Positions 27,680 through 36,743 of a DNA stretch of 64,000 bases are shown here, piece after piece (within the stretch, counting starts at the first letter, position 1; every line of letters begins with the position of its first letter). A program made the translations under genes and the position numbers. The notes below the pieces were generated by a model, which was not told the origin of the DNA, did no database searches, and was given only the letters and a program-made list of their open reading frames with translations. The DNA comes from Gracilibacillus oryzae (GTDB lineage Bacteria; Bacillota; Bacilli; Bacillales; Amphibacillaceae), in contig NZ_ML762430.1 of assembly GCF_009498735.1 (NCBI RefSeq), positions 151,135 through 215,134 of the forward strand. The letters are read 5' to 3'.

Positions 27680-28341
27680 ATGGTGGCAGGTAATCGTTGT
27701 ATCACTATAAAAGGAACGCGCGATGGCTTAACACTTTTTATGGATGATACATGTGCATTCAATGATCTATTAAAATGAATTATATTGCCGAAAATGAACA
27801 GCCGATCCGAATACGAGTGGAGCTGGGAAATCGATACATATCGACTCAACAAGAAGAGAAATTAAAGGAAATGTTTGCTAATCAACAGAATTTCATTGTT
27901 GATCATATTATTTCGAATGTGATTCTAAAACAAACTGCACTAGATTGGAAAGATGATACAGCGATTAAGCTCTATAATAAAATCATACGATCAGGTCAAG
28001 TGCTTAACGTAATTGGCGATTTACTGCTGATTGGTGATGTCAATCCTGGCGGAAAAGTCGTCGCAACAGGAAATATATATATATTGGGTCATCTCAGAGG
28101 TGTTGCTCATGCTGGCAGTGATGGCAATAAGTCTTCTGTCATTGCTGCATCTTATATGAGCCCGACTCAGCTGAGAATAAGCGATATAATTAGCCGTTCT
28201 CCTGATGAGAATGCTGGAGGGATGATGGAATGCGGATTTATTGATCCCTCCAGTGATCAGATTATCATGGATCGTATAAGTCATTTGGCAAGAACACGTT
28301 CTGATTTGAGTGTTTTTGAGAGGAGGATTATTAATGGGTGA
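27680..28341 (+). pseudogene. minC: minC, septum-site inhibitor, with a one-base frameshift
   Basis: The frame opened by ATG 27680 (RBS AAGGGG) reads ...CITIKGTRDGLTLFMDD, the MinC N-terminal domain. It then hits TGA at 27776-27778 after a run of four A (27772-27775). The main ORF (27775-28341, 188 residues) carries the rest: RVELGNRYI..., the beta-helical C-terminal domain KIIRSGQVLNVIGDLLLIGDVNPGGKV and the MinD-binding end. One more A in the run would fuse both parts into a 220-residue MinC, close to the family length. The two frames overlap as ATGA, so coupled translation into two pieces is conceivable. MinC blocks FtsZ at the poles. Confidence 0.82.
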
Positions 28342-29128
28342 AGCGATTGTTATCACGTCAGGAAAAGGTGGAGTAGGTAAAACGACAACCACCGCGAATT
28401 TAGGTACATCTTTAGCATTATTAGAAAAGAAGGTTTGTTTAATAGATACAGATATTGGTTTACGCAATTTAGATGTGGTACTAGGTTTAGAGAATCGAAT
28501 TATTTATGATATTATTGATGTGGTGGAAGAACGTTGTAAAGCATCCCAAGCCATGATTAAGGATAAGCGTTTTGATTGTTTATATCTGTTACCTGCTGCC
28601 CAAACGAATGATAAGTCTGCTTTAACACCAGAAGGAATGATTGAGATTATTTCTGAGTTGAAATCAGATTTTGATTATATATTAATAGATTGTCCAGCTG
28701 GTATTGAACAAGGATTCAAGAATGCTGTTGCTGGGGCTGATAAAGCTTTAGTTGTAACAACACCGGAGAAATCCAGTGTGCGAGATGCTGATCGGATTAT
28801 TGGTCTTTTAGAACAGGAAGATATCGAACCACCGAATCTGATTATTAATCGTATAAGAAATCATATGATGAAAAGTGGCGATATGTTAGACATTGACGAA
28901 ATTATGCAGATCTTGTCAATTGATCTAATTGGAATTGTAGCAGATGATGATGAGGTAATTAAAGCAACCAATCATGGTGAGCCAATTGCTTTCCAGCCAA
29001 ATACAAAAGCATCCATTGCTTACCGTAATATTGCAAGAAGAATCCTCGGCGAATCTGTCCCATTGCAAAATCTTGATCAAAAAGTAACCTTTATTGATAA
29101 ATTAAAGAAAGTCTTTGGGAAAAATTAA
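28334..29128 (+). CDS. minD: MinD, septum-site ATPase
   Basis: A 264-residue ParA/MinD P-loop ATPase that recruits MinC to the membrane. The deviant Walker A is SGKGGVGKTTT (Lys11 and Lys16), and the C-terminal amphipathic membrane-targeting helix is FIDKLKKVFG. AGAGGAGG is seven bases before ATG 28334; the in-frame upstream start at 28310 lies inside minC. It overlaps minC by eight bases. Confidence 0.96.
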   Translation: MGEAIVITSGKGGVGKTTTTANLGTSLALLEKKVCLIDTDIGLRNLDVVLGLENRIIYDIIDVVEERCKASQAMIKDKRFDCLYLLPAAQTNDKSALTPEGMIEIISELKSDFDYILIDCPAGIEQGFKNAVAGADKALVVTTPEKSSVRDADRIIGLLEQEDIEPPNLIINRIRNHMMKSGDMLDIDEIMQILSIDLIGIVADDDEVIKATNHGEPIAFQPNTKASIAYRNIARRILGESVPLQNLDQKVTFIDKLKKVFGKN

Positions 29129-29151
29129 TTGATAAATAACATTTAATATTG

Positions 29152-29191
29152 AGCAGTACAAACTATAACCATGGTTTGTGCTGCTTTTTTT
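29152..29191 (+). terminator. Terminator of mreBCD-minCD
   Basis: A 12-bp stem with one G-T pair (29152-29163 with 29174-29185), followed by seven T. Confidence 0.88.
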
Positions 29192-29200
29192 ATAAGTAAA

Positions 29201-29679
29201 GAAAGTATATAATCCGCGGTTTCAAGGCATTTGTTATCAAAATAGTCCTATTGAATTGAAGTGTAGATGGAAACCACCGCTACGGCTGCCCGCTTCCCTT
29301 TCCGTGGGGTTTTCCCTTCAGCTAACTTTTCCAAGCAAAAACCGCATGAAAAAGTGGATCTTCAGGTAAAACGATTCCCACAGGAGTTGAAGCGGTCGGC
29401 CTCCGCTATAAAGTTGGTCGACACTTTTTGTGACAGCTAACTTTCCGAGCATCTTTATCGGTGGAATAAAATCGACATGTCAGTGAGTACATTCATTGTA
29501 GCGCATTATTTATGCGTAGGTGTCCACTTCGACTCCTGTGGGATCAGCGTGTTCTGAAGATCCACTTTTGTAAAGCGATCTTCTTTACAAAAGTTAGCTG
29601 AAGACACGCCCCACGGAAAGCGAAGTGGGCAAGCCGGAGCGGGTGTTACGCCTATTACCCATGTCAAAATAATACTTTC
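29201..29679. repeat. Inverted pair of ~118 bp repeats, MITE-like, between minD and spoIVFA
   Basis: A left arm (about 29277-29394) and a right arm (about 29524-29642) are imperfect inverted copies of each other. Shared blocks include TTTCCGTGGGG, CTTCAGCTAACTTTT, AAAGTGGATCTTCAG and CCCACAGGAGT. The whole block is bounded by GAAAGTAT (29201-29208) and its complement ATACTTTC (29672-29679), like terminal inverted repeats. No transposase is encoded. A minus-strand open frame at 29506-29694 lies in the repeat and is not a gene. Confidence 0.75.
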
Positions 29680-29756
29680 TATTATTTTTGTCAATGGATA
29701 GGACCGAGTGGGGTTTCCCGATTTTTCTTATACAAAGAAAAAAGGTATGTATCATA

Positions 29757-29785
29757 TCATATTCACAAACTGCTTGTCATAAACT
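29757..29785 (+). promoter_or_regulatory. Probable SigE promoter of spoIVFAB
   Basis: TCATATT (29757-29763), 14 bp, CATAAACT (29778-29785). Same layout as the site before spoVID. spoIVF is SigE-controlled in B. subtilis. Confidence 0.65.
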
Positions 29786-29818
29786 AAATACAAATTGGAT
29801 AAAGGGTTGTGAGGAGAT

Positions 29819-30592
29819 ATGAAGAAAAATGACTTATCATCAATTCGGAACAATATCAATCGCCGTAAACAAGAGAAGAGGAAAATAACGACGAACTACC
29901 AGAAAAGTTCTGCCGATTTTTCGAAAAGAGTAAACATTGAGGATGAAGAGAGACATGGATTTTATCCTTCCATCCCTAGTAGTTACAACGGGAACTCAAA
30001 TAATCCTCCATTAATTTTCCGGACATTTTTGTTGAGAAGCATCATTGCCGCATTCCTTTTCTTCTTTTGTGCTATTTCGATCACATCGGAAGCGAAATGG
30101 CTTGAGAAACCAAAAGAATGGACAAGCTATGCACTGCAGGAAGAGTTTCCTTTTGCTTCGGTAAATGCATGGTATCAAGCCAAATTTGGTGCACCATTTG
30201 CATTGGAAACGAACGTATCAGAAGGAGAGCAGCTTGCGGCCTTACCTGTTTTTGGGCAAATTGATCAATCTTTTCAGGATAATGGACAAGGTATTATGAT
30301 TACAGCAGATGAAGAAACAGAAGTAGTTGCCGTTAATACAGGAACCGTTTTGTTTGCTGGCAATGACCAGAAGACAGGGAAGACGGTTATTATTCAACAT
30401 GCAGATCAGAGCAAAACAATTTATGGCTACTTATCCAATATCGAAGTGCATTCCTATCAATCTGTCAGAGCCAATCAGGTAATCGGCTCCTATCAGCCGA
30501 CGGAAACAAATCAGGCGATTTATTTTGCTGTAGAGAAAAACCAGCAATACATTGATCCGATTCAGGTGATTCAGGTTAATGAACAGCCATAA
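29819..30592 (+). CDS. spoIVFA: SpoIVFA, regulator of SpoIVFB
   Basis: 257 residues: a basic N-terminus, one membrane helix (about 70-90) and a C-terminal domain of the M23/LytM fold (TEVVAVNTGTVLFAGNDQ..., KTIYGYLSN). The usual catalytic His of YGHLS is Tyr here, so it is not an active peptidase. In B. subtilis it holds SpoIVFB and BofA together in the outer forespore membrane until SpoIVB cleaves it. RBS GAGGAG. Overlaps spoIVFB by 14 bases. Confidence 0.92.
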   Translation: MKKNDLSSIRNNINRRKQEKRKITTNYQKSSADFSKRVNIEDEERHGFYPSIPSSYNGNSNNPPLIFRTFLLRSIIAAFLFFFCAISITSEAKWLEKPKEWTSYALQEEFPFASVNAWYQAKFGAPFALETNVSEGEQLAALPVFGQIDQSFQDNGQGIMITADEETEVVAVNTGTVLFAGNDQKTGKTVIIQHADQSKTIYGYLSNIEVHSYQSVRANQVIGSYQPTETNQAIYFAVEKNQQYIDPIQVIQVNEQP

Positions 30593-31448
30593 AATCTTGC
30601 CGCCTATTCATGTTCATCCAATTGTATTCTTTTTCATAACTGTAGCTGTATTGACGGGGATGCTTGTTGATCTTGTTATCATATTTTTTATCGTATTCGT
30701 TCATGAAATGGGTCACTATTATTTTGCCCGGAAATTCAATTGGAAAGTAAAACGGATCTATTTGTGGATATTTGGGGGAGTAATGGAAACAGAAGATGAT
30801 GCGAGGAGATCATGGAAAGAAGAATGGATCGTAACAATTGCTGGACCCATGCAGCATTTGTTTTTATTCTTCTTTTTTTATTTACTTGCAGCAAGTGGTT
30901 TGGTTCCTGATTCTACTATTAATATCGCAATGCAGTATAATACGTTTATCCTGCTGGGAAATTTATTACCAATCCTGCCTTTAGATGGGGGGCGGATGTT
31001 GCAGCTTGTCTGTGACGACCTGTTTCCGTTTCAGACAGCTGTTTCCTTAGCCATTCTTCTGTCATGTGTATCAATTGTGACAGTTCTATTCATTGCATTT
31101 TTTATTGGTCATCTATCCTTAAGTTTAGGGTTGCTTTTTGTTTTTTTATTTTGGGAAAATCGTTTAGAATGGAAGCGAAGGCATTATAAGTGGTGGAAAT
31201 TTATCCTTTACCGCAAAAGTGATGCGAAAATATATAAGAAAAAGTCTGTTCTGCATGTAGAACGAGAGCGGCGGCTTGTCGATATCTTTCAACAATTTTA
31301 CCGCAATCGCTACAATGTCATTCGGATAAATGATGTTCCAATCTGTTTATCAGAAGCTGATTGTATTCACGCTTTTTTATCCAATAAGCTTCATCATTTG
31401 ACCATTGGCGATATTGCAGATACTAAAGAAGAGGTAAACTATGTGTAA
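30579..31448 (+). CDS. spoIVFB: SpoIVFB, site-2-type intramembrane metalloprotease
   Basis: A 289-residue membrane protease that releases active SigK from pro-SigK in the mother cell. The zinc motif HEMGH is at 42-46 and the second metal motif LPLDGGR follows near 136; a C-terminal CBS-like soluble domain (about 215-289) senses ATP in homologues. It starts within spoIVFA and overlaps the next gene by eight bases. Confidence 0.95.
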   Translation: MNSHKILPPIHVHPIVFFFITVAVLTGMLVDLVIIFFIVFVHEMGHYYFARKFNWKVKRIYLWIFGGVMETEDDARRSWKEEWIVTIAGPMQHLFLFFFFYLLAASGLVPDSTINIAMQYNTFILLGNLLPILPLDGGRMLQLVCDDLFPFQTAVSLAILLSCVSIVTVLFIAFFIGHLSLSLGLLFVFLFWENRLEWKRRHYKWWKFILYRKSDAKIYKKKSVLHVERERRLVDIFQQFYRNRYNVIRINDVPICLSEADCIHAFLSNKLHHLTIGDIADTKEEVNYV

Positions 31449-32886
31449 GTTATTATTTCAAACAAGACTAACAGAAAAAATAGGGATCTATCAAGCAGAG
31501 AATCAGGTCAGAGATATTCAGTTAGATCGCGATACCAACCATGCCCGCGTTGGATCAATTTTTTTAGGCAAGGTCAGGAATATCGATCGATCAATTGAGG
31601 CTGCTTTTATTGAAATAGAGAAAGATATTGTTGGATTTTTACCTAAAAGTGAATATCCGTTTAAAGATAAGTTCGGTTCTGCTTTAACAGACGGTGCTTC
31701 TGTAATCGTCCAGGTGATCAAAGAGGCATATCAGGATAAAGGGCCGCGACTTACTGCGAATATTACATTCCCGGGCGCTAGCATGGTTTATTTGCCATAT
31801 AGCGCATTTCTTGCATGTTCCAAAAAACTCTCCGAACAACAACGTGAGAAAATGGAAGGGTTACTCAAACCTCTCTTGGAAGATCAAGAAGGACTTATCA
31901 TCCGAACGCAAAGTGTTGATCTGGCAGATGAGGTTATCATTAGTCAATTAGAGCAACTGAGAAAACAGTTTGCAACACTAGTGCACAACGCGAAATCAAA
32001 GAAAGCTCCATTTCCATTACTCACAACAAGCCAAGTGCCTGATCAGATGATTAACCAATATCAGAGCAAGAAGCTGACTGAGATCATTTTTGATCAAATG
32101 GAAGTGATGAGGCAAATGCAGCAGAAATACCCGGATCTTGCAGAGGTCATGAGCTATAGTCAGATGCCTGTGCCGGATAATCAGAAAACAGTTGATCAAT
32201 TATTAGAGGAAGCTGTCCATCCCACTGTACGAACAAAAGAGGGGATCGCTATAACAATTGAACAAACAGAAGGCTTAACCGTAATAGATGTGGACAGCAG
32301 CCAGTTTCAAAGCAGGCAAAATAAACGGATTACATTGTATCAAATCAATCAGAAAGCAGTCCGGCCAATAGCAGCCGAAATTCAGAAACGCAACTTGTCA
32401 GGGATTATTTTAATCGATTTTTTGAAAATGAAAAAAAAGGAAGAACACCAGCATATCCTGCAGTTATTGCGTAAAGAGTTGTTAAAAGATCCTATCAGAA
32501 CAGAAGTATATGGATTCACAAAGCTAGGATTGGTTGAAATGACAAGAAAAAGAGAACATGTCGGCTTGTTGCAGCTAATGACAGAGAGAGCAACAACAGC
32601 CAGTGCTGAGAGAACGATGGAATCCTATGCTTATCAGTTCGAAAGAGAACTAGACAGATGGAACCATACAAAAACAGAAGCCATCATTGTTGCATGTTCA
32701 CAAGAATTCGATAAGTTATTGCAAGAAAAAGTTTACCCTAATGTCAGGGAGCAGGTAACATTGGATGTTTACAAAATGATCGATCACAGCATTTCCAACT
32801 ACCAGATTGTCAGGAGCGGGAGTTGGGAATTAATCCATGAATATATGGAACAGCATTCTGCACTTGTTATTGACAAAGTCCTATAA
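31441..32886 (+). CDS. rng: Ribonuclease E/G family endoribonuclease without the zinc-link cysteines
   Basis: 481 residues. An S1 RNA-binding domain lies near 35-110 (VGSIFLGKVRNIDRSIEAAFIEI). The DNase-I-like catalytic part has the two metal Asp residues at Asp283 (VIDVDSSQ) and Asp326 (ILIDFLKM), 43 apart as in E. coli RNase E (303 and 346). The CPxCxG zinc-link that normally follows TRKR is missing: here the chain reads EMTRKREHVGLLQLMTE and has no paired cysteines. B. subtilis 168 has no RNase E/G and uses RNase Y; some other Bacillaceae do carry a gene here. It is coupled to spoIVFB. Confidence 0.85.
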   Translation: MCKLLFQTRLTEKIGIYQAENQVRDIQLDRDTNHARVGSIFLGKVRNIDRSIEAAFIEIEKDIVGFLPKSEYPFKDKFGSALTDGASVIVQVIKEAYQDKGPRLTANITFPGASMVYLPYSAFLACSKKLSEQQREKMEGLLKPLLEDQEGLIIRTQSVDLADEVIISQLEQLRKQFATLVHNAKSKKAPFPLLTTSQVPDQMINQYQSKKLTEIIFDQMEVMRQMQQKYPDLAEVMSYSQMPVPDNQKTVDQLLEEAVHPTVRTKEGIAITIEQTEGLTVIDVDSSQFQSRQNKRITLYQINQKAVRPIAAEIQKRNLSGIILIDFLKMKKKEEHQHILQLLRKELLKDPIRTEVYGFTKLGLVEMTRKREHVGLLQLMTERATTASAERTMESYAYQFERELDRWNHTKTEAIIVACSQEFDKLLQEKVYPNVREQVTLDVYKMIDHSISNYQIVRSGSWELIHEYMEQHSALVIDKVL

Positions 32887-32899
32887 AATATGGTATGAT
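32870..32899 (+). promoter_or_regulatory. Strong SigA promoter of rplU-prp-rpmA
   Basis: TTGACA (32870-32875), 18 bp, TATGAT (32894-32899) with a TG extension. It overlaps the 3' end of rng. Confidence 0.85.
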
Positions 32900-32905
32900 C
32901 GATTC

Positions 32906-33004
32906 GTTGTTTATGTAGCACCCGTTGCTGCTGCAACCGCGCAGAACAGGTTATGAAAGCTTTGAATAAGCTTGCCTGTATGGCGAGTCTGAGTATTAGA
33001 GGAG
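32906..33004 (+). ncRNA. Ribosomal protein L21 leader
   Basis: About 100 bases between the promoter and rplU, GC-richer than intergenic DNA here, with pairing segments (AGCACCCGTTGCTGCTGCAACC, GAAAGCTTTGAATAAGCTTGCC). Position and content fit the L21 leader found before rplU-rpmA in Firmicutes, thought to be bound by L21 for autoregulation. Assigned by context and general appearance only. Confidence 0.65.
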
Positions 33005-33013
33005 GTGCATATT

Positions 33014-33322
33014 GTGTACGCGATTATTGAAACTGGTGGAAAACAAGTGAAAGTAGAAGAAGGTCAAGTGATCTACGTAGAGAAGCTAGCTGCTGAAGCT
33101 GGTGAATCAGTAACATTTGACAAAGTACTTATAGTTGGTGGAGATGAGGCTAAGTTCGGTGCTCCATACGTAGACGGAGCTACTGTTACTGCGAAAGTAG
33201 AAAAACAAGGCCGTCAGAAAAAAATCACTGTATTCAAGTACAAGCCAAAGAAAAACTATTCACGCAAACAAGGTCACCGTCAGCCATACACGAAACTGAC
33301 GATTGAAAAAATCAATGCATAA
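33014..33322 (+). CDS. rplU: 50S ribosomal protein L21
   Basis: 102 residues starting [16 protein letters not shown] and ending with the basic [14 protein letters not shown] segment that binds 23S rRNA. GTG 33014 has GAGGAGGTG upstream; the GTG at 33005 lies inside that ribosome-binding site. First gene of rplU-prp-rpmA. Confidence 0.97.
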   Translation: MYAIIETGGKQVKVEEGQVIYVEKLAAEAGESVTFDKVLIVGGDEAKFGAPYVDGATVTAKVEKQGRQKKITVFKYKPKKNYSRKQGHRQPYTKLTIEKINA

Positions 33323-33333
33323 GGGTTTCTCTT

Positions 33334-33956
<623 letters not shown>

Positions 33957-33966
33957 GGATTGAGAA

Positions 33967-33999
33967 AAGCTCTAACCTGCATAGGTTAGAGCTTTTTTT
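33967..33999 (+). terminator. Terminator of rplU-prp-rpmA
   Basis: A perfect 12-bp stem (33967-33978 with 33983-33994) with a 4-nt loop and seven T from 33993. Confidence 0.95.
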
Positions 34000-34034
34000 G
34001 ATGGCTCTACATATATAAGGGAAAGCGGGTAATT

Positions 34035-34196
34035 GTAATGAAAGAACAGTTAACTGCTAAAAGTGCTTTACGTGTATGAACGTTTTGAAGAATAAAAGCA
34101 GTTTAATCATCAAAAGAGCCAGCTTATATGTGAGATATGTAGAATAATAACAGAGTAATCATCACAAAAGCTAACTGCCTGCATGAGATTTGATAA
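34035..34196. repeat. Three degenerate tandem copies of a ~52 bp unit
   Basis: Copies at about 34040-34092, 34093-34142 and 34143-34196 share the order AACAGTTTAATCATC, AAAAG, a GC-richer patch, and ATGTGAGAT. Divergence is strong. The 315-base gap from rpmA to spo0B is otherwise empty apart from the promoter. Confidence 0.45.
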
Positions 34197-34273
34197 AAAA
34201 AAGTAACCCGTCAGTCATGACAAGGAATAAATCCCTATCTACCTCTCCACTTATCGCATTTCCACAGTAACTA

Positions 34274-34282
34274 TGCTATAAT
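34274..34282 (+). promoter_or_regulatory. Extended -10 promoter of spo0B
   Basis: TGCTATAAT, an extended -10, 32 bases before the spo0B start; no clear -35 is needed or seen. Confidence 0.6.
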
Positions 34283-34314
34283 TTTCTTATTATGCTTTTG
34301 AGGTGAGTGCGGCT

Positions 34315-34818
34315 ATGCAAGAAAAAGAAGTGATTGAATTATTACGTCATTACCGTCATGATAATTTGAATGATTTGCAACTTGTCATGGGATACTTACA
34401 ATTAGGGAAACAAGAAAAAGCTCAAGCGAAAATCAATGAGATTATTGCAAAAGCAAATAATGAAAGACAGTTAGACCGGTTACAGCTCCCGGAGACGATG
34501 CTATGGCTTTATAAGAAAAACTGGTTCTCGGAGAATCTTTCATTAGAATACAGGATCGAAATAAGTGACGAGACAGCTTCCTTTTCTGATAACAGTCTAA
34601 AGCAAAAGTTAGAGAAGATTTTTGCTGAACTAGCTGACTTTCAACAGGAATTTCAGTATTATCATGCGATATTGTTATTTGGTAAACAGTTGCAATTAAC
34701 CATTGAAGGGGAATGGCGAGATCAGGAAGCATTATTAAAACAATTAGAAAAGCATCAATTTCTAGATATCATTCAAATGAATGAAGACAAGCAATTACAA
34801 ATAAAATGGACAGAATAA
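34315..34818 (+). CDS. spo0B: Spo0B, sporulation phosphotransferase
   Basis: 167 residues. It passes phosphate from Spo0F to Spo0A. The helical-hairpin histidine motif is LLRHYRHDNLNDLQLVMGY, with the likely phosphorylated residue His15. The C-terminal part is a degenerate histidine-kinase ATPase fold. ATG 34315 has AGGTGAG nine bases upstream; an upstream in-frame GTG (34303) overlaps that site. Precedes obg as in B. subtilis. Confidence 0.9.
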   Translation: MQEKEVIELLRHYRHDNLNDLQLVMGYLQLGKQEKAQAKINEIIAKANNERQLDRLQLPETMLWLYKKNWFSENLSLEYRIEISDETASFSDNSLKQKLEKIFAELADFQQEFQYYHAILLFGKQLQLTIEGEWRDQEALLKQLEKHQFLDIIQMNEDKQLQIKWTE

Positions 34819-34836
34819 ATGAAGTAGGTGATTCGA

Positions 34837-36117
34837 ATGTTTGTCGATCAGGTCAAAGTTTATGTAAAAGCAGGAGATGGGGGCAATGGAAGTGTTGCCT
34901 TTCGTCGTGAAATATATGTGCCAATGGGCGGACCAGCAGGCGGAGATGGTGGTAACGGTGGAGACATCATTTTCGAAGTTGATGAAGGTTTAAACACATT
35001 GATGGATTTTCGTTATCAAAGGCATTTTAAAGCAAAACGCGGGGAAAGTGGCATGGGAAAAGGCATGCACGGGAAAAATGCAGAGCCTTTAGTACTTGCT
35101 GTTCCTCCAGGTACAACCGTAAAAGATGTAAATACTGAAGAAGTTCTCGCTGATCTGGTGGAACATAAGCAAAGAGCCGTTATCGCAAAAGGTGGTCGCG
35201 GCGGTCGCGGGAATATCCGATTTGCGACAGCTAGGAACCCTGCACCTGAAATTGCAGAAAATGGTGAGCCGGGTGTCGAAAGAGATATCCAGATTGAATT
35301 AAAATTAATTGCTGACGTAGGATTAGTTGGTTTTCCGAGTGTAGGGAAATCTACTTTGTTGTCCGTAGTAAGTGCGGCAAGACCGAAAATTGCCGATTAT
35401 CATTTTACGACATTATCACCTAACTTAGGAGTAGTAGATACACAGGATCAGCGAAGCTTTGTCCTTGCTGACTTGCCTGGTTTAATTGAAGGAGCGCATG
35501 AAGGTGTCGGTTTAGGGCATCAATTCCTGCGTCACGTGGAGAGAACACGTGTTGTTCTTCACGTATTAGATATGGCGGGAACAGAGGGACGCGACCCTTA
35601 TGATGATTTCATTACAATTAATAAAGAGCTGGAACAATATGATCCAAGCATTTTGGAGCGGCCGCAAATTATTGCCGCAAATAAAATGGATTTACCAGAG
35701 GCAGAAGAGCAATTAGCCTTTTTTAAAGAACAGCTGGAAGAAGATTATCCAATATATCCAATCTCTACCGTTACAAGAGAAGGGATTCGTGATTTATTGT
35801 TTGCTGTTGCAAATAAATTAGATGAAATTCCGAAAAATTATAAGCCTATTGAAGAAAAAGAAGATCGTGTTGTCTACCGCTTTGAAAAACAAGAGAAAGC
35901 CTTTAAGATCACAAGAGATCCGGATGGTGCTTTTGTCTTGTCAGGTGAACAAATAGAAAAATTACTGAAAATGACTGATCTGACTCGAGACGAATCGATC
36001 CAGCGATTTTCACGTCAATTACGTGGGATGGGTGTTGACCAGGCATTACGTGAACGAGGAGCAGAGAATGGTGACACGGTAAGATTACTTGATTTTGAAT
36101 TCGAGTTTATGGAATAA
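34837..36117 (+). CDS. obg: Obg (CgtA), ribosome- and stress-associated GTPase
   Basis: 426 residues: Gly-rich Obg fold (1-158), GTPase domain with G1 GFPSVGKST (165-173), G3 DLPGLI and G4 NKMD, and a C-terminal OCT domain (about 345-425). Needed for 50S assembly and for sporulation onset in B. subtilis. ATG 34837 follows AGGTGAT; a GTG at 34828 lies in that site. Confidence 0.97.
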   Translation: MFVDQVKVYVKAGDGGNGSVAFRREIYVPMGGPAGGDGGNGGDIIFEVDEGLNTLMDFRYQRHFKAKRGESGMGKGMHGKNAEPLVLAVPPGTTVKDVNTEEVLADLVEHKQRAVIAKGGRGGRGNIRFATARNPAPEIAENGEPGVERDIQIELKLIADVGLVGFPSVGKSTLLSVVSAARPKIADYHFTTLSPNLGVVDTQDQRSFVLADLPGLIEGAHEGVGLGHQFLRHVERTRVVLHVLDMAGTEGRDPYDDFITINKELEQYDPSILERPQIIAANKMDLPEAEEQLAFFKEQLEEDYPIYPISTVTREGIRDLLFAVANKLDEIPKNYKPIEEKEDRVVYRFEKQEKAFKITRDPDGAFVLSGEQIEKLLKMTDLTRDESIQRFSRQLRGMGVDQALRERGAENGDTVRLLDFEFEFME

Positions 36118-36154
36118 TTTTGATAAGCTCAAATAGGTAAAGGGGAATAAATGA

Positions 36155-36607
36155 ATGCCCGGAGAGAATGAAAAGTTCTACTTGGTACGAGAGGATTTCT
36201 TGCCAGACGGAATGAAAAAAACAATCGAGGCAAAAAAATTGTTAGAAAGAAAAAAAGTTGACTCCATTCATGAAGCAACCAAGACAGTGGGCCTTTCACG
36301 CAGTGTTTTTTATAAATACCGTGATGCAGTGTTCCCTTTTCAACATATGGTAAAAGAACAAATGCTTACATTATTTTTTCATCTTGAAGACCAGACTGGT
36401 GCCTTGTCCCACTTGCTGTCAATGGTGGCAAGTGCTGGGTGCAACATTTTAACCATCCACCAGACAATTCCCATTCAAGGGAAAGCGAATGTCACACTTT
36501 CATTAAATACGTCAGGAATGACCAAAGAGATCGATGACTTGATTCATCAGTTAAAGCAGGTTTCTTATGTCAATCAAGTAGAAATATTAAGTTCAGGCGT
36601 GTCTTAG
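36155..36607 (+). CDS. pheB: PheB, ACT-domain protein
   Basis: A 150-residue protein with a small helix-turn-helix-like N-terminus ([21 protein letters not shown]) and a C-terminal ACT domain (about 72-147, [23 protein letters not shown]). The name reflects linkage to pheA; the function is not established. A shorter ATG four bases upstream is out of frame and stops after six codons. Confidence 0.9.
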   Translation: MPGENEKFYLVREDFLPDGMKKTIEAKKLLERKKVDSIHEATKTVGLSRSVFYKYRDAVFPFQHMVKEQMLTLFFHLEDQTGALSHLLSMVASAGCNILTIHQTIPIQGKANVTLSLNTSGMTKEIDDLIHQLKQVSYVNQVEILSSGVS

Positions 36608-36690
36608 AGGGAGATTTTGATCAGTGGAGTTTTGGCTTGGACTGATCATGTAGCGAAACTTATCAGGATGCTTCGCGTCTGTTTATCCTT
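36607..36690 (+). repeat. Dispersed intergenic repeat, copy B
   Basis: Reverse-strand match to 15458-15535, with a 22-base identical core at 36651-36672. A perfect hairpin TGATCAGT/ACTGATCA (36618-36648) precedes the conserved core. It separates pheB and pheA, which are close together in B. subtilis. Confidence 0.8.
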
Positions 36691-36743
36691 TTCTTGGAAA
36701 TGACAGGCGTTTAGCACTGTGATAAATAGGGGGAGCAAATTTC

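Noticed and set aside
27767..27780. Programmed -1 frameshift in minC
   Set aside because: TTA AAA TGA allows slippage of Lys-tRNA, but there is no full slippery heptamer, no stimulatory hairpin, and MinC is not known to need recoding. A one-base loss in the A run is simpler; kept only as an alternative.
29506..29694. 62-codon minus-strand ORF between minD and spoIVFA
   Set aside because: It lies across the right arm of the inverted repeat pair and its composition reflects the repeat.
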